Assembly: GCA_050261915.1 (NCBI GenBank)
Contig: JBLNDT010000006.1
Coordinates: 1 to 64,000, forward strand
Direction of reading: 5' to 3'
Length of the DNA stretch: 64,000 bases
Source of the DNA: UBA699 sp050261915
Lineage (GTDB): Bacteria > Bacillota > Clostridia > Clostridiales > Clostridiaceae
The notes under the pieces are model-generated. The model was given only the letters and a program-made list of their open reading frames with translations. It was not told the DNA's origin and did no database searches. Made by a program: the position numbers and the translations under genes. This document shows, in pieces, positions 15,657 through 22,930 of this stretch; the stretch's first letter is position 1; every line of letters begins with the position of its first letter.

Positions 15657-16970
15657 ATGAGTATCAAAGATGATTTTGAGACATTTGTTAACAATTTAAA
15701 ACCAGATAATATAAGTGATATGGAAAAAACGGTTGGGGAGATTGCAAAAAAACTAAATAAAAATTATTACAATTTAGATAGTGATTCATCATCTAATATG
15801 TATATTGTAGGCTCTGTTGGGAGAGAAACATCTATAAAAGGTGTTAGCGATTTAGATATATTATTTGATTTACCAAATGAAGTATTTAAAAAGTTTGATG
15901 CCTATAAAGAAAGTGGACAATCTTCATTATTACAAGAAGTAAAAGGAGTTCTGCAAGAAAGATACCCTACTACTGATATCAGCGGAGATGGGCAAGTTGT
16001 TGTAATAAATTTTAACAAATATACAGTGGAATTAGTTCCAGGGTTTAAGCAGTCAGACAACAGATTTAAGTATCCAGATACAAATGATGGAGGCAGTTGG
16101 AAATACACCGACCCTTTACCAGAAATAGAAGAAAGCAAAAAGACATCAGAAGATACGAATGATAACTTTAAATATATATCTAATATGTTAAGAGCTTGGA
16201 AAAATAAACAAAGCTTCAAATTTGGAGGGTTGCTTATTGATACAGTAACATATGATTTTCTTAATAGTAATGAGGATTATAAAACTATTGATTTTGGTGA
16301 TTATTTAAATATGACAAAAGATTTATATAATTATTTAAAGGAATTGAAAGAAGACCAATCTTATTGGTATGCTTTAGGAAGTAATCAACAAGTTTACAAT
16401 ACAGGAAATGGAAAGTTTATTAGGAAAGCTAAAAAAACTTATAATAAAATAATAGATTTAGAAGAGGATTCAGAAGATTTAAATACTAAATTAAGAGAAG
16501 TTTTCGGCAATCAATTTCCTAAAGCTGAAACAGTTACAGAAACCGCAAGTCTCAATAAAGCATACAATGCTTATGGCTATAATAACACAGAACAATTTAT
16601 AGAAGACATGTTTCCAATTGATATAAGATATGATATTACATTAGATTGTAAAGTTACACAAGATGGGTGGAGGGATAGGCTGTTAAGTTATATATTGAAA
16701 AATCATGAATGGTTAAGACCAGACAAAAATTTAGATTTCTACATTTCTTACACTGATGCTCGCAATCCATATGAAATATATTGGAAAGTTAAGAATGAAG
16801 GAGAAATTGCTAAAGCTAAAAATCAAATTAGGGGGCAAATAATAAGAACAAACAAGAGTACTCAGCATGAGGTAACTAGCTTTAGGGGAGAGCATTATGT
16901 AGAATGTTATATTGTAAAAAATGGTATATGTGTTGCTAGAGACAGAATAGATGTGCCCATTGTAACTTAA
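15657..16970 (+). CDS. CD-NTase (SMODS) with C-terminal AGS-C sensor domain
   Basis: cGAS/DncV-like nucleotidyltransferase, 437 residues, which on phage infection should make a cyclic oligonucleotide messenger. The N-terminal domain has the polymerase-beta signature: Gly52-Ser53 in VGSVGRETS, metal ligands Asp65 and Asp67 in SDLDILF, and probable third carboxylate Glu125 in VELVPGF. A helical domain follows. Residues ~320-437 are the AGS-C nucleotide-sensor domain, with YWKVKNEG, NQIRGQI, FRGEHYVECYIVKNG and ARDRIDVP. RBS GGGGGG. With the SLATT gene it makes a minimal two-gene CBASS; no Cap2/Cap3-type accessory genes are present. Confidence 0.88.
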   Translation: MSIKDDFETFVNNLKPDNISDMEKTVGEIAKKLNKNYYNLDSDSSSNMYIVGSVGRETSIKGVSDLDILFDLPNEVFKKFDAYKESGQSSLLQEVKGVLQERYPTTDISGDGQVVVINFNKYTVELVPGFKQSDNRFKYPDTNDGGSWKYTDPLPEIEESKKTSEDTNDNFKYISNMLRAWKNKQSFKFGGLLIDTVTYDFLNSNEDYKTIDFGDYLNMTKDLYNYLKELKEDQSYWYALGSNQQVYNTGNGKFIRKAKKTYNKIIDLEEDSEDLNTKLREVFGNQFPKAETVTETASLNKAYNAYGYNNTEQFIEDMFPIDIRYDITLDCKVTQDGWRDRLLSYILKNHEWLRPDKNLDFYISYTDARNPYEIYWKVKNEGEIAKAKNQIRGQIIRTNKSTQHEVTSFRGEHYVECYIVKNGICVARDRIDVPIVT

Positions 16971-17142
16971 TATTGTTGCTTACGGAGTGTCAATTTATTT
17001 AGTAAAATATAAAGTTTATGGTAAAATATAATTTACATGTTGATAAAATAATAGAAATTACGATGTATAAATTATAAGTTAGTGGTAAATGCCAAATAAA
17101 CATAGACATATCAAAGGCTAAAGTCTATTTTGACAATTAATC
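16971..17142 (+). other. Non-coding right end of the element
   Basis: 172 bp without an open frame. It contains a tandem pair GTAAAATATA (17002-17011 and 17021-17030) and ATATGTCTA inverted at 17103-17111, which matches the left end. These may be recombinase arm sites. No clear terminator follows the CD-NTase gene, so its transcript may run on into the host genes. Confidence 0.55.
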
Positions 17143-17157
17143 AAGTAACCATAAGAT
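17130..17157 (+). promoter_or_regulatory. Possible outward promoter across the right tip
   Basis: TTGACA (17130-17135), 16-bp spacer, TAAGAT (17152-17157). It spans the terminal repeat and reads out of the element toward darA, holB and ricT, whose native upstream transcription is blocked by the terminator at 6498. The -10 is only a 4-of-6 match. Confidence 0.4.
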
Positions 17158-17160
17158 GGT
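17143..17160 (-). repeat. Right terminal inverted repeat and attachment core
   Basis: The reverse complement of 17143-17154 is TTATGGTTACTT, matching the left tip with one change. GATGGT (17155-17160) aligns with the left core GAGGGC. The host reading frame resumes at TGT, 17161. Whichever core is kept on excision, tmk stays in frame (Glu-Gly or Asp-Gly). Confidence 0.75.
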
Positions 17161-17808
17161 TGTGATGGCAGCGGTAAGGCCACCCAGACAAAGAAGATAT
17201 TTGAAAGATTGATTTCTGAAGGCTTTAATGTTAAAAAAGTTGAATATCCAAATTACGAAAGCAGCTCTTCTGCTTTGGTAAAGATGTATTTAAATGGGGA
17301 ATTCGGAAGCAGTCCAAGCGATGTAAACCCTTATGCCGCATCAAGTTTTTATGCGGTGGATAGATATGCATCATTTAAAAAGGAATGGGAGGATTTTTAT
17401 AAATCTGGGGGAGTTATTATTGCAGATAGATATACTACTGCAAATATGATTCACCAGGCTTCTAAAATATCTGTAGAAGAAACAAGAAATGAATTTCTTG
17501 ACTGGCTTTGGGATTATGAATTTGTTAAAATAGGGCTTCCAATACCTGATTGTGTTATTTTTCTTGATGTACATCCTAAATACAGCAGGGAACTCATATC
17601 AAACCGAGAAAATAAGATAAATGGGGACCAGGAAAAAGATATACACGAAAAGGATTTCGACTATCTCTTAAACTCATATTTAAATTCATGCAGCGTAGCA
17701 GACAGGTATGGCTGGAAAAGGATAAATTGTATTGATTTAGGGACTTTAAGAAAAATAGATGAAATTAATGACGAAATATACACATATATTATAAATAATA
17801 TATTATAA
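17161..17808 (+). pseudogene. tmk: Host tmk, 3' fragment separated by the element
   Basis: Resumes at the P-loop (CDGSGKATQTKK) and continues without disruption through VEYPNYES, DRYASF, DRYTTANM and IPDCVIFLD to a normal stop. It lacks the first 11 codons, including strand beta-1 and the start of the P-loop. A stop (TAA, 17152) lies just upstream in frame, and no start codon precedes the P-loop. An internal ATG at 17209 would give 199 residues without an ATP-binding loop. The preserved coding sequence suggests recent insertion or occasional precise excision. Confidence 0.88.
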
Positions 17809-17831
17809 TAATTATTTAAGGAGGAGAGCTT

Positions 17832-18161
17832 ATGAAATTAATAATAGCCATTGTTCAGGACGAAGATGCATTAAATTTGGTGGATACTCTTACCGAGGAG
17901 CATTTTAGAGTTACCAAACTAGCTACCACAGGTGGGTTTTTAAAAGCAGGAAATACAACGCTAATGATTGGCGTGGATGATGATAAGGTAAATCATGTGC
18001 TTTCTAAAATAGAGGATGTTTGTAAAACAAGAGAACAGGTAATCCTTGCTACTTCTCCTGTGGCTTCTGAAACTGGAGGCTTTATTCCTTTCCCTGTGGA
18101 GGTAGAGGTAGGAGGAGCAGTAGTTTTTGTAGTAGATGTAGATAAGTTTATTAAAATCTAA
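17832..18161 (+). CDS. darA: Cyclic di-AMP receptor DarA (PstA/YaaQ)
   Basis: PII-like trimeric protein that binds cyclic di-AMP. 109 residues is the standard length. Conserved features are MKLIIAIVQDED at the N-terminus, TKLATTGGFL, GNTTLMIGV, and the C-terminal ETGGFIPFPVEVEVGGAVVFV. Homologues sit between tmk and holB in Bacillus, Listeria and Clostridium, as here. RBS AAGGAGGAG. Its native transcription came through tmk; after the insertion it must depend on read-through from the element or on a promoter within the tmk fragment. The downstream target of DarA is unknown in most species. Confidence 0.93.
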   Translation: MKLIIAIVQDEDALNLVDTLTEEHFRVTKLATTGGFLKAGNTTLMIGVDDDKVNHVLSKIEDVCKTREQVILATSPVASETGGFIPFPVEVEVGGAVVFVVDVDKFIKI

Positions 18162-18174
18162 CGGAGGTATTTAG

Positions 18175-19119
18175 TTGTTTTTTGATTCTATCATAGGTCA
18201 TGATACCGTAAAGCTCCAAATAAGAAATTCCATGAGCATAGGTAAATTTCATCATGCACATATTATAGTAGGTGAAGATGGAATTGGGAAAAGCAATATG
18301 GCAAGGGCAACTGCGTTAAAAATATTAGACAAGGACAAGGATATACCTTATGCAGATATTGTTTATTTCAAGCTAAGCAGCTCAAAAAAATCCATTGGAG
18401 TAGATGAAGTAAGAAATATAATAATGGAAACAAATAAAAAGCCTTATCAGGGAGACAAGAAGGTCATTATAATTCATGAAATGGATAAAATGACTGATGC
18501 AGCTCAAAATACTCTTTTAAAAACCATAGAAGAGCCCTCTCCTGGTGTTTATATAATGATTCTTTGTGAAAATATAGAATCTGTACTGGATACTATAAAA
18601 TCAAGGTGTCAGATTTATAAGCTTAACAGACTTTCCAAGGCTGATATGTTACAGTTTATTGATGAGCGATACCCAAATATAAGCTCTGAAGAAAAAGATG
18701 CTATGGCTGCCTTTTGTGATGGAATACCTGGAAGGTGTGAAAAGTATGTAGAGGATGACTCCTTTAGAGATATTAGGGATACTGCACTTGATATACTGCT
18801 TTCTCTAAACGAGAAAAGTATCGATGAACTGCTTAAATATGAAGACTTTCTGATGAAAAACAAAGCCCAGTGGGATGAGATTTATACTTGGTTTTTATCC
18901 TATATAAGAGATGCTGTTTTGTACAAGGAAACAGGTAATACTAATTCTATTATTAACTTGGACAAAATTCAGTCTATAAAACATTTATCAGAAATATTTT
19001 CATTTAATAAATTAAATGATATTATTGATATTGTAAAAGATTCAAGAAGGAAACTGGATAGAAATGTAAATCCAGCATTGGCTTTTGATTCTTTGCTTAT
19101 TAAAATGCAGGAGGTATAA
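18175..19119 (+). CDS. holB: DNA polymerase III delta-prime subunit
   Basis: Clamp-loader subunit that helps open and load the sliding clamp. 314 residues. An AAA+ fold is visible: ATP-loop GEDGIGKSN (Walker A), HEMDKMTDAAQNTLLKTIEEP covering the Walker B/sensor-1 region, and SRCQIY. A C-terminal collar domain follows. The start is TTG at 18175, well placed behind ACGGAGG; no ATG is available nearby. It belongs to the tmk-darA-holB-ricT operon, and the stop lies 1 bp before the ricT start. Confidence 0.93.
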   Translation: MFFDSIIGHDTVKLQIRNSMSIGKFHHAHIIVGEDGIGKSNMARATALKILDKDKDIPYADIVYFKLSSSKKSIGVDEVRNIIMETNKKPYQGDKKVIIIHEMDKMTDAAQNTLLKTIEEPSPGVYIMILCENIESVLDTIKSRCQIYKLNRLSKADMLQFIDERYPNISSEEKDAMAAFCDGIPGRCEKYVEDDSFRDIRDTALDILLSLNEKSIDELLKYEDFLMKNKAQWDEIYTWFLSYIRDAVLYKETGNTNSIINLDKIQSIKHLSEIFSFNKLNDIIDIVKDSRRKLDRNVNPALAFDSLLIKMQEV

Positions 19120-19120
19120 A

Positions 19121-20023
19121 ATGGTAGATGTTGTAGGCGTTAGATTTAAAAAGGCCGGTAAGATATATTACTTTTCCCCAGACGGGCTTGATATAAAAAA
19201 GTTTGATAAGGTAATCGTTGAAACAGCAAGAGGTGTTGAGTTTGGCGAATGTGTTGTGGGGTTGAAGCAAATTGGAGATGAAGAAATTGTATCTCCTTTA
19301 AAAAATGTAATAAGGAAAGCAAATCAGGAAGATATAAATAAAAACGATGAGAATAAGGCAAAAGAAAAAGAAGCCCTTGAAGTATGCATGTCAAAAATTG
19401 AGCAGCATAAACTTAAAATGAAGCTTATTGATGTGGAATATACCTTTGATAACAACAAGGTGATTTTTTACTTTACAGCAGACGGAAGAGTTGATTTTAG
19501 GGAATTGGTAAAGGATTTGGCTTCAGTGTTCAGGACAAGAATCGAATTAAGACAAATAGGTGTAAGGGATGAGGCAAAGATGATAGGCGGTCTTGGACCT
19601 TGTGGAAGGACTATGTGTTGTTCTACTTTCCTTGGGGATTTTGCACCTGTTTCAATTAAAATGGCCAAGGAACAAAGCTTGTCACTAAATCCAACAAAAA
19701 TATCAGGTATATGTGGAAGGCTTATGTGCTGCCTCAATTATGAGCAAGAAACCTATGAAGGCATAAGAAAAAGACTCCCTAGGATTGGCTCTGTTTTGGA
19801 TACACCACTAGGAAGAGGGGAAGTTGTATCAAATAATGTTATAAAAGAATCTGTTAAAATTAAAATAAAACTAAATGATGCAGAAGAAATTGCAGAAGTT
19901 CCTTTGACGGATATCACATTAGTTTCCGGCGGATTTGAAGGTGCTGTTAGTGAAGATGAAATAAGAATAGAGGCAGATGAAGAAGATGCAGAAATAGTAA
20001 AGGAACTATTTAAGGATAACTAA
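19121..20023 (+). CDS. ricT: RicT/YaaT, PSP1-domain iron-sulfur protein
   Basis: Member of the Y-complex (RicA, RicF, RicT), which in B. subtilis binds Fe-S clusters and assists RNase Y in mRNA maturation, with effects on sporulation and competence. 300 residues from ATG 19121, chosen because GGAGG precedes it; the frame extends upstream inside holB. The PSP1 domain covers about 60-145. The Cys-rich signature is clear: GPCGRTMCCSTF and, 35 residues on, GICGRLMCCLNYE. It is the fourth gene of the operon, as in other Firmicutes. RicA and RicF are not in this window. Confidence 0.92.
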   Translation: MVDVVGVRFKKAGKIYYFSPDGLDIKKFDKVIVETARGVEFGECVVGLKQIGDEEIVSPLKNVIRKANQEDINKNDENKAKEKEALEVCMSKIEQHKLKMKLIDVEYTFDNNKVIFYFTADGRVDFRELVKDLASVFRTRIELRQIGVRDEAKMIGGLGPCGRTMCCSTFLGDFAPVSIKMAKEQSLSLNPTKISGICGRLMCCLNYEQETYEGIRKRLPRIGSVLDTPLGRGEVVSNNVIKESVKIKIKLNDAEEIAEVPLTDITLVSGGFEGAVSEDEIRIEADEEDAEIVKELFKDN

Positions 20024-20034
20024 GGAGGTAAACT

Positions 20035-20238
20035 ATGAAATCCGTGCTTAAAGTATGCAATATGCATACTAATGAGGATATAAACAGGATAAGAACAGCT
20101 ATTTCAAATAATCAAGGGGTTGTAGCCTGTGAGATAAACAGCGACAAGGGCGAAGTAAGCATAGTTTATGATGACTATTTTGTTAAGGTGGATGCCTTAA
20201 CCCAATGTCTTGAAGACTTGGGCTATGCAATATTATAA
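20035..20238 (+). CDS. Small HMA-fold-like protein without the metal CxxC
   Basis: 67 residues with the beta-alpha-beta-beta-alpha-beta pattern of heavy-metal-associated domains: a V-x-N-M strand, helix with DINRIRTAI, VVACEINSDKGEVSIVYDD, and the closing LTQCLEDLGYAI. The MxCxxC metal loop is replaced by NMHTNED, so copper binding is unlikely. It begins 12 bp after ricT with AGGAGGT and probably ends that operon. The function is unknown. Confidence 0.7.
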   Translation: MKSVLKVCNMHTNEDINRIRTAISNNQGVVACEINSDKGEVSIVYDDYFVKVDALTQCLEDLGYAIL

Positions 20239-20244
20239 TAATAC

Positions 20245-20273
20245 TTTAAAAACCATCTGAAACGTGGTAAAAT
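20245..20273 (+). promoter_or_regulatory. Promoter of the ferredoxin gene
   Basis: TTTAAA (20245-20250), 17 bp, TAAAAT (20268-20273) with an upstream TGG that makes an extended -10. It lies 44 bp before the ferredoxin start. Confidence 0.6.
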
Positions 20274-20316
20274 ATATCTGACGTTTTACGTCTAAAATAT
20301 AAGGAGGTGTATTTCA

Positions 20317-20487
20317 ATGGCATACATAATTAATGATTCATGCGTAAGCTGTGGAGCTTGTGCTACAGAATGTCCAGTTAACGCTATTAGCCAAGGAGAC
20401 TCTATATTTGTTGTTGATGCAGATACTTGCATCGATTGTGGAAATTGTGCTAACGTTTGTCCAGTAGGAGCACCAGTTCAAGAATAA
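20317..20487 (+). CDS. 2[4Fe-4S] ferredoxin, clostridial type
   Basis: A 56-residue low-potential electron carrier. Two classic cluster motifs are present: CVSCGACATECP (Cys9, 12, 15, 19) and CIDCGNCANVCP (Cys38, 41, 44, 48). Size, the MAYIIND opening and the pseudo-twofold layout match the Clostridium pasteurianum-type ferredoxin that serves hydrogenase and pyruvate:ferredoxin oxidoreductase. RBS AAGGAGGTG. It has its own promoter and terminator, consistent with strong single-gene expression. Confidence 0.97.
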   Translation: MAYIINDSCVSCGACATECPVNAISQGDSIFVVDADTCIDCGNCANVCPVGAPVQE

Positions 20488-20491
20488 TTTA

Positions 20492-20525
20492 AATTAAAAA
20501 GGCTGCATATGTAGCCTTTTTAATT
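20492..20525 (+). terminator. Ferredoxin terminator
   Basis: AATTAAAAAGGCT (20492-20504) and AGCCTTTTTAATT (20513-20525) form a 13-bp stem with an 8-nt loop; the U tract is in the 3' arm. Confidence 0.85.
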
Positions 20526-20538
20526 TGCGAAAAAATAT

Positions 20539-20565
20539 TAAAGATTAACAATATCTGTACGATAT
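20539..20565 (+). promoter_or_regulatory. Sigma-D (FliA)-type promoter of motAB
   Basis: TAAAGATT (20539-20546), 11 bp, TACGATAT (20558-20565), compared with the sigma-D consensus TAAAGTTT-N11-GCCGATAA. Seven of eight and five of eight bases agree and the spacing is exact. It stands directly in front of motility genes. Confidence 0.65.
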
Positions 20566-20611
20566 TTATAATGGTAGGTTAATTTTGATAGATTTTTTGG
20601 AGGATTCATGT

Positions 20612-21406
20612 ATGGATATATCAGCTATATTGTTTATGGTATTTAGTTTTGGAGCAATTATTGCAGCATTTATATTAGAAGGTGGATCACCAGCTGCTCT
20701 GCTTGCAGGTACAGCAGCTATGATAGTTTTTGGAGGCACTATAGGAGCGGTTGGGGTATCATTTCCTTTAAGCGATTTAAAAAGGCTTCCAGGAATATTA
20801 AAAGTTTTTATAAACCCAAGAAACAAAAATTTGGGGGAATTGGTTAATTACTTTAAAGAGGTATCATATAAAACAAGAAAAAACGGTTTGCTCAGTTTGG
20901 AAAGTGAAATTACAGCAGATGAATCTTTGGATCCATATATAAGAAAGGGATTGCAGCTTGTTGTGGATGGAGTTGAACCTCAGGCAGTAAGGAGCATACT
21001 TGAACTTGAACTGGAGTCCATATCAGAAAGGCACAGGCAGGGAGCTGCCATGTTTGACTCAGCAGGTGGATTTGCACCTACTATGGGTATTATAGGTACT
21101 GTTACAGGTCTTGTACATGTCTTAAGTAATCTTGATGACCCTGCTTCCTTAGGACCAAAGATTGCAATGGCATTTATAGCAACCTTGTATGGTATAGGAA
21201 CGGCAAACCTTATGTGGCTTCCTATAGGTTCAAGACTTAAAGCGCTTGATGCCATGGAATATAGGGAGAAAAATCTAATACTTGAAGCAATATTATATAT
21301 TCAGGAGGGAATAAACCCAAATACTATTGCAGAAAAGTTGAAGGGATTTTTAAACAAGGAAGAACTAAATAGGTTCCAAGAGTTAGATGGTAAGGTGGAA
21401 GTATGA
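20612..21406 (+). CDS. motA: Flagellar stator protein MotA
   Basis: Inner-membrane stator subunit that, with MotB, couples ion flow to flagellar rotation. 264 residues with four membrane segments, two near the N-terminus (ILFMVFSFGAIIAAFI and the following GTAAMIVFGG) and two after residue 160 (APTMGIIGTVTGLVHVL and the next hydrophobic stretch). The start is ATG 20612, since GGAGG lies 9 bp upstream; TTG 20585 is less likely. It overlaps motB by 4 bp. No other flagellar genes are in the window. Confidence 0.94.
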   Translation: MDISAILFMVFSFGAIIAAFILEGGSPAALLAGTAAMIVFGGTIGAVGVSFPLSDLKRLPGILKVFINPRNKNLGELVNYFKEVSYKTRKNGLLSLESEITADESLDPYIRKGLQLVVDGVEPQAVRSILELELESISERHRQGAAMFDSAGGFAPTMGIIGTVTGLVHVLSNLDDPASLGPKIAMAFIATLYGIGTANLMWLPIGSRLKALDAMEYREKNLILEAILYIQEGINPNTIAEKLKGFLNKEELNRFQELDGKVEV

Positions 21407-22143
21407 AGAAGAAGAAAGCGGAAGGCCATAATAATAGTGAGAGATGGCTGCTTACTTACTCAGACCTGATTACGCTGCTTATGATATTTTTTGTAGTAAT
21501 GTATGCATTAAGTAATGTGGACGTGGCAAAATATAAGCAGATTTCCGAATCCCTAAGAGTAGCTATGGGAGGGGGAAAAACAATCATAGGAAGTGAGGAT
21601 ACAGCCAATGTAAACTCTGAAATTAAGCCTATAAATGATAATCAAACCTCTGAAACGGAAAAGGCAAAAATGGAAGAGCTGAAAAGATCTGTGGACAAAT
21701 ATCTTCAGCAAAATGGATTAAGTGATTCTGTTTCAACTAAGATAGATGAAAGAGGACTTGTTGTCAGCATAAATGACACATTATTCTTTGACACTGGTAA
21801 AGCGGATATAAAACCTGAATATGCAAAAAAACTCATTGAAATAGGAAAAATATTAAATCACATTAATAATTATGTAAGAATTGAAGGGCATACAGACAAT
21901 GTGCCTATTAAAACCAGTGAGTATAATTCCAACTGGCAGCTCTCTGCAGCCAGGGCGGCAAACGTTACTGAACTTTTGGTTACTCAAGCCGGAATAGCAC
22001 CCCAAAAGCTCTCTGCCATTGGATATGGTGAATTCAGGCCTATTAGTGATAACACAAGTGATGCTGGCAGGGCAAAAAACAGAAGAGTTGATATAATAAT
22101 TATCAACAGTAAATATAATGAAATGGAAAATAACCAAAAATAG
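21403..22143 (+). CDS. motB: Flagellar stator protein MotB
   Basis: 246 residues. One N-terminal membrane helix contains the ion-binding Asp in TYSDLITLLMIFF. A plug and linker region follows, then the OmpA-like peptidoglycan-binding domain (about 120-240) with FFDTGKADI, GHTDNVPI, NWQLSAARA and the closing GRAKNRRVDI. Start ATG overlaps the motA stop, so translation is coupled. Whether protons or sodium drive this motor cannot be told reliably from the helix. Confidence 0.95.
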   Translation: MKKKKAEGHNNSERWLLTYSDLITLLMIFFVVMYALSNVDVAKYKQISESLRVAMGGGKTIIGSEDTANVNSEIKPINDNQTSETEKAKMEELKRSVDKYLQQNGLSDSVSTKIDERGLVVSINDTLFFDTGKADIKPEYAKKLIEIGKILNHINNYVRIEGHTDNVPIKTSEYNSNWQLSAARAANVTELLVTQAGIAPQKLSAIGYGEFRPISDNTSDAGRAKNRRVDIIIINSKYNEMENNQK

Positions 22144-22162
22144 GGCGTTAAGCCCTTTTTTT
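22142..22162 (+). terminator. motAB terminator
   Basis: AGGGC (22142-22146), loop GTTAA, GCCCT (22152-22156) and a run of seven T. It overlaps the motB stop codon. Confidence 0.8.
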
Positions 22163-22175
22163 AACAGGAGGGCAT

Positions 22176-22916
22176 ATGCACAGCATATATATTAAAAATG
22201 ATGAAACCTTAGATGATTTGCAGTTAAAGGGCATAAGGCTGATTCAAAAAAAGGATGCTTTTAGATTTGGAGTAGATGCAGTTTTACTGGCAAACTTCGC
22301 CAAAATTAAAAAAGGGTTTAAAGTTATCGATTTATGCAGCGGAACAGGTATAATACCATTTATTCTAGCTGGAAAAACTGGAGCTGATAGAATAACAGGA
22401 ATAGAAATACAGGAAGATATGGTGGATATGGCCAAAAGAACAGCAGATATTAACAAGCTTGCTGAGAGGGTTAAGTTTATAAATTTGGATTTAAAAAATT
22501 CAGATGAGCTGCGAAAACTGGAGAAGGCTGATGTAGTTACGGTAAACCCTCCATATAAGCTGAAAAATTCAGGGATAATTAATAGTGACGATAAAAATGC
22601 AATTGCAAGACATGAGATATGTTGTGATTTTGAAGATGTTGTAGTTGCAGCAAAAGCTGTTTTAAAGCATAATGGAAGAGCGTATATTATTCACAGGCCA
22701 GACAGGTTGGTGGACGTTTTATGTACCATGAGAAAGTATAAAATTGAACCAAAAACTATAAGGATGGTACATCCCAACTATTTAAAAGCACCAAACATGG
22801 TACTTATTGAGGGTCAGAATAATGGGGGGGCATTTTTAAAATGGATGCAGCCTCTTTATGTATATGACTTAAAAGGAAATTATACAGAAGAGATAAACAA
22901 TATATATGGCAGATAA
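22176..22916 (+). CDS. SAM-dependent methyltransferase, TrmN6/YabB family
   Basis: 246-residue Rossmann methyltransferase. The SAM-binding glycine motif VIDLCSGTGIIPF, the acidic GIEIQ after strand 2, and the catalytic NPPY box typical of adenine-N6 methyltransferases are present. The family includes TrmN6, which methylates A37 of tRNA1-Val. RBS CAGGAGGG. It sits 14 bp in front of rsmI, an arrangement (yabB-yazA-rsmI) common in Firmicutes, with yazA absent here. The RNA substrate is inferred from the family. Confidence 0.88.
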   Translation: MHSIYIKNDETLDDLQLKGIRLIQKKDAFRFGVDAVLLANFAKIKKGFKVIDLCSGTGIIPFILAGKTGADRITGIEIQEDMVDMAKRTADINKLAERVKFINLDLKNSDELRKLEKADVVTVNPPYKLKNSGIINSDDKNAIARHEICCDFEDVVVAAKAVLKHNGRAYIIHRPDRLVDVLCTMRKYKIEPKTIRMVHPNYLKAPNMVLIEGQNNGGAFLKWMQPLYVYDLKGNYTEEINNIYGR

Positions 22917-22930
22917 GAGGAGAGAATTTA

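Larger units (their letters stand above)
6473..17154 (+). mobile_element. 10.7-kb Tn554/RIT-like element inserted in tmk, carrying its own tmk
   Basis: The ends are defined by matching inverted tips: TTATGATTACTT at 6473-6484, and TTATGGTTACTT as the reverse complement of 17143-17154. A second shared block, ATATGTCTA, lies inside each end (6489-6497 and, inverted, 17103-17111). Outside the tips are the cores GAGGGC (6467-6472) and GATGGT (17155-17160); keeping one core and removing the rest restores tmk in frame. Contents in order: left-end terminator and promoter, three tyrosine recombinases, a TnpC-like protein, a replacement tmk, a MazF-fold protein, two small RNAs, gene remnants, and a CBASS-like pair. 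All intact genes point the same way. A variable 6-bp core recalls Tn554; three recombinases in series with inverted tips recall RIT elements. Confidence 0.9.

Noticed and set aside
6473..17154. The inserted region as a prophage, ICE or group II intron
   Set aside because: No capsid, conjugation, relaxase or reverse-transcriptase gene; the recombinase trio and matched tips explain it.
17209..17808. An open frame of 199 codons that looks like a complete second tmk
   Set aside because: It lacks the ATP-binding P-loop and the first beta strand; the true gene starts at 6440 and is split by the element.
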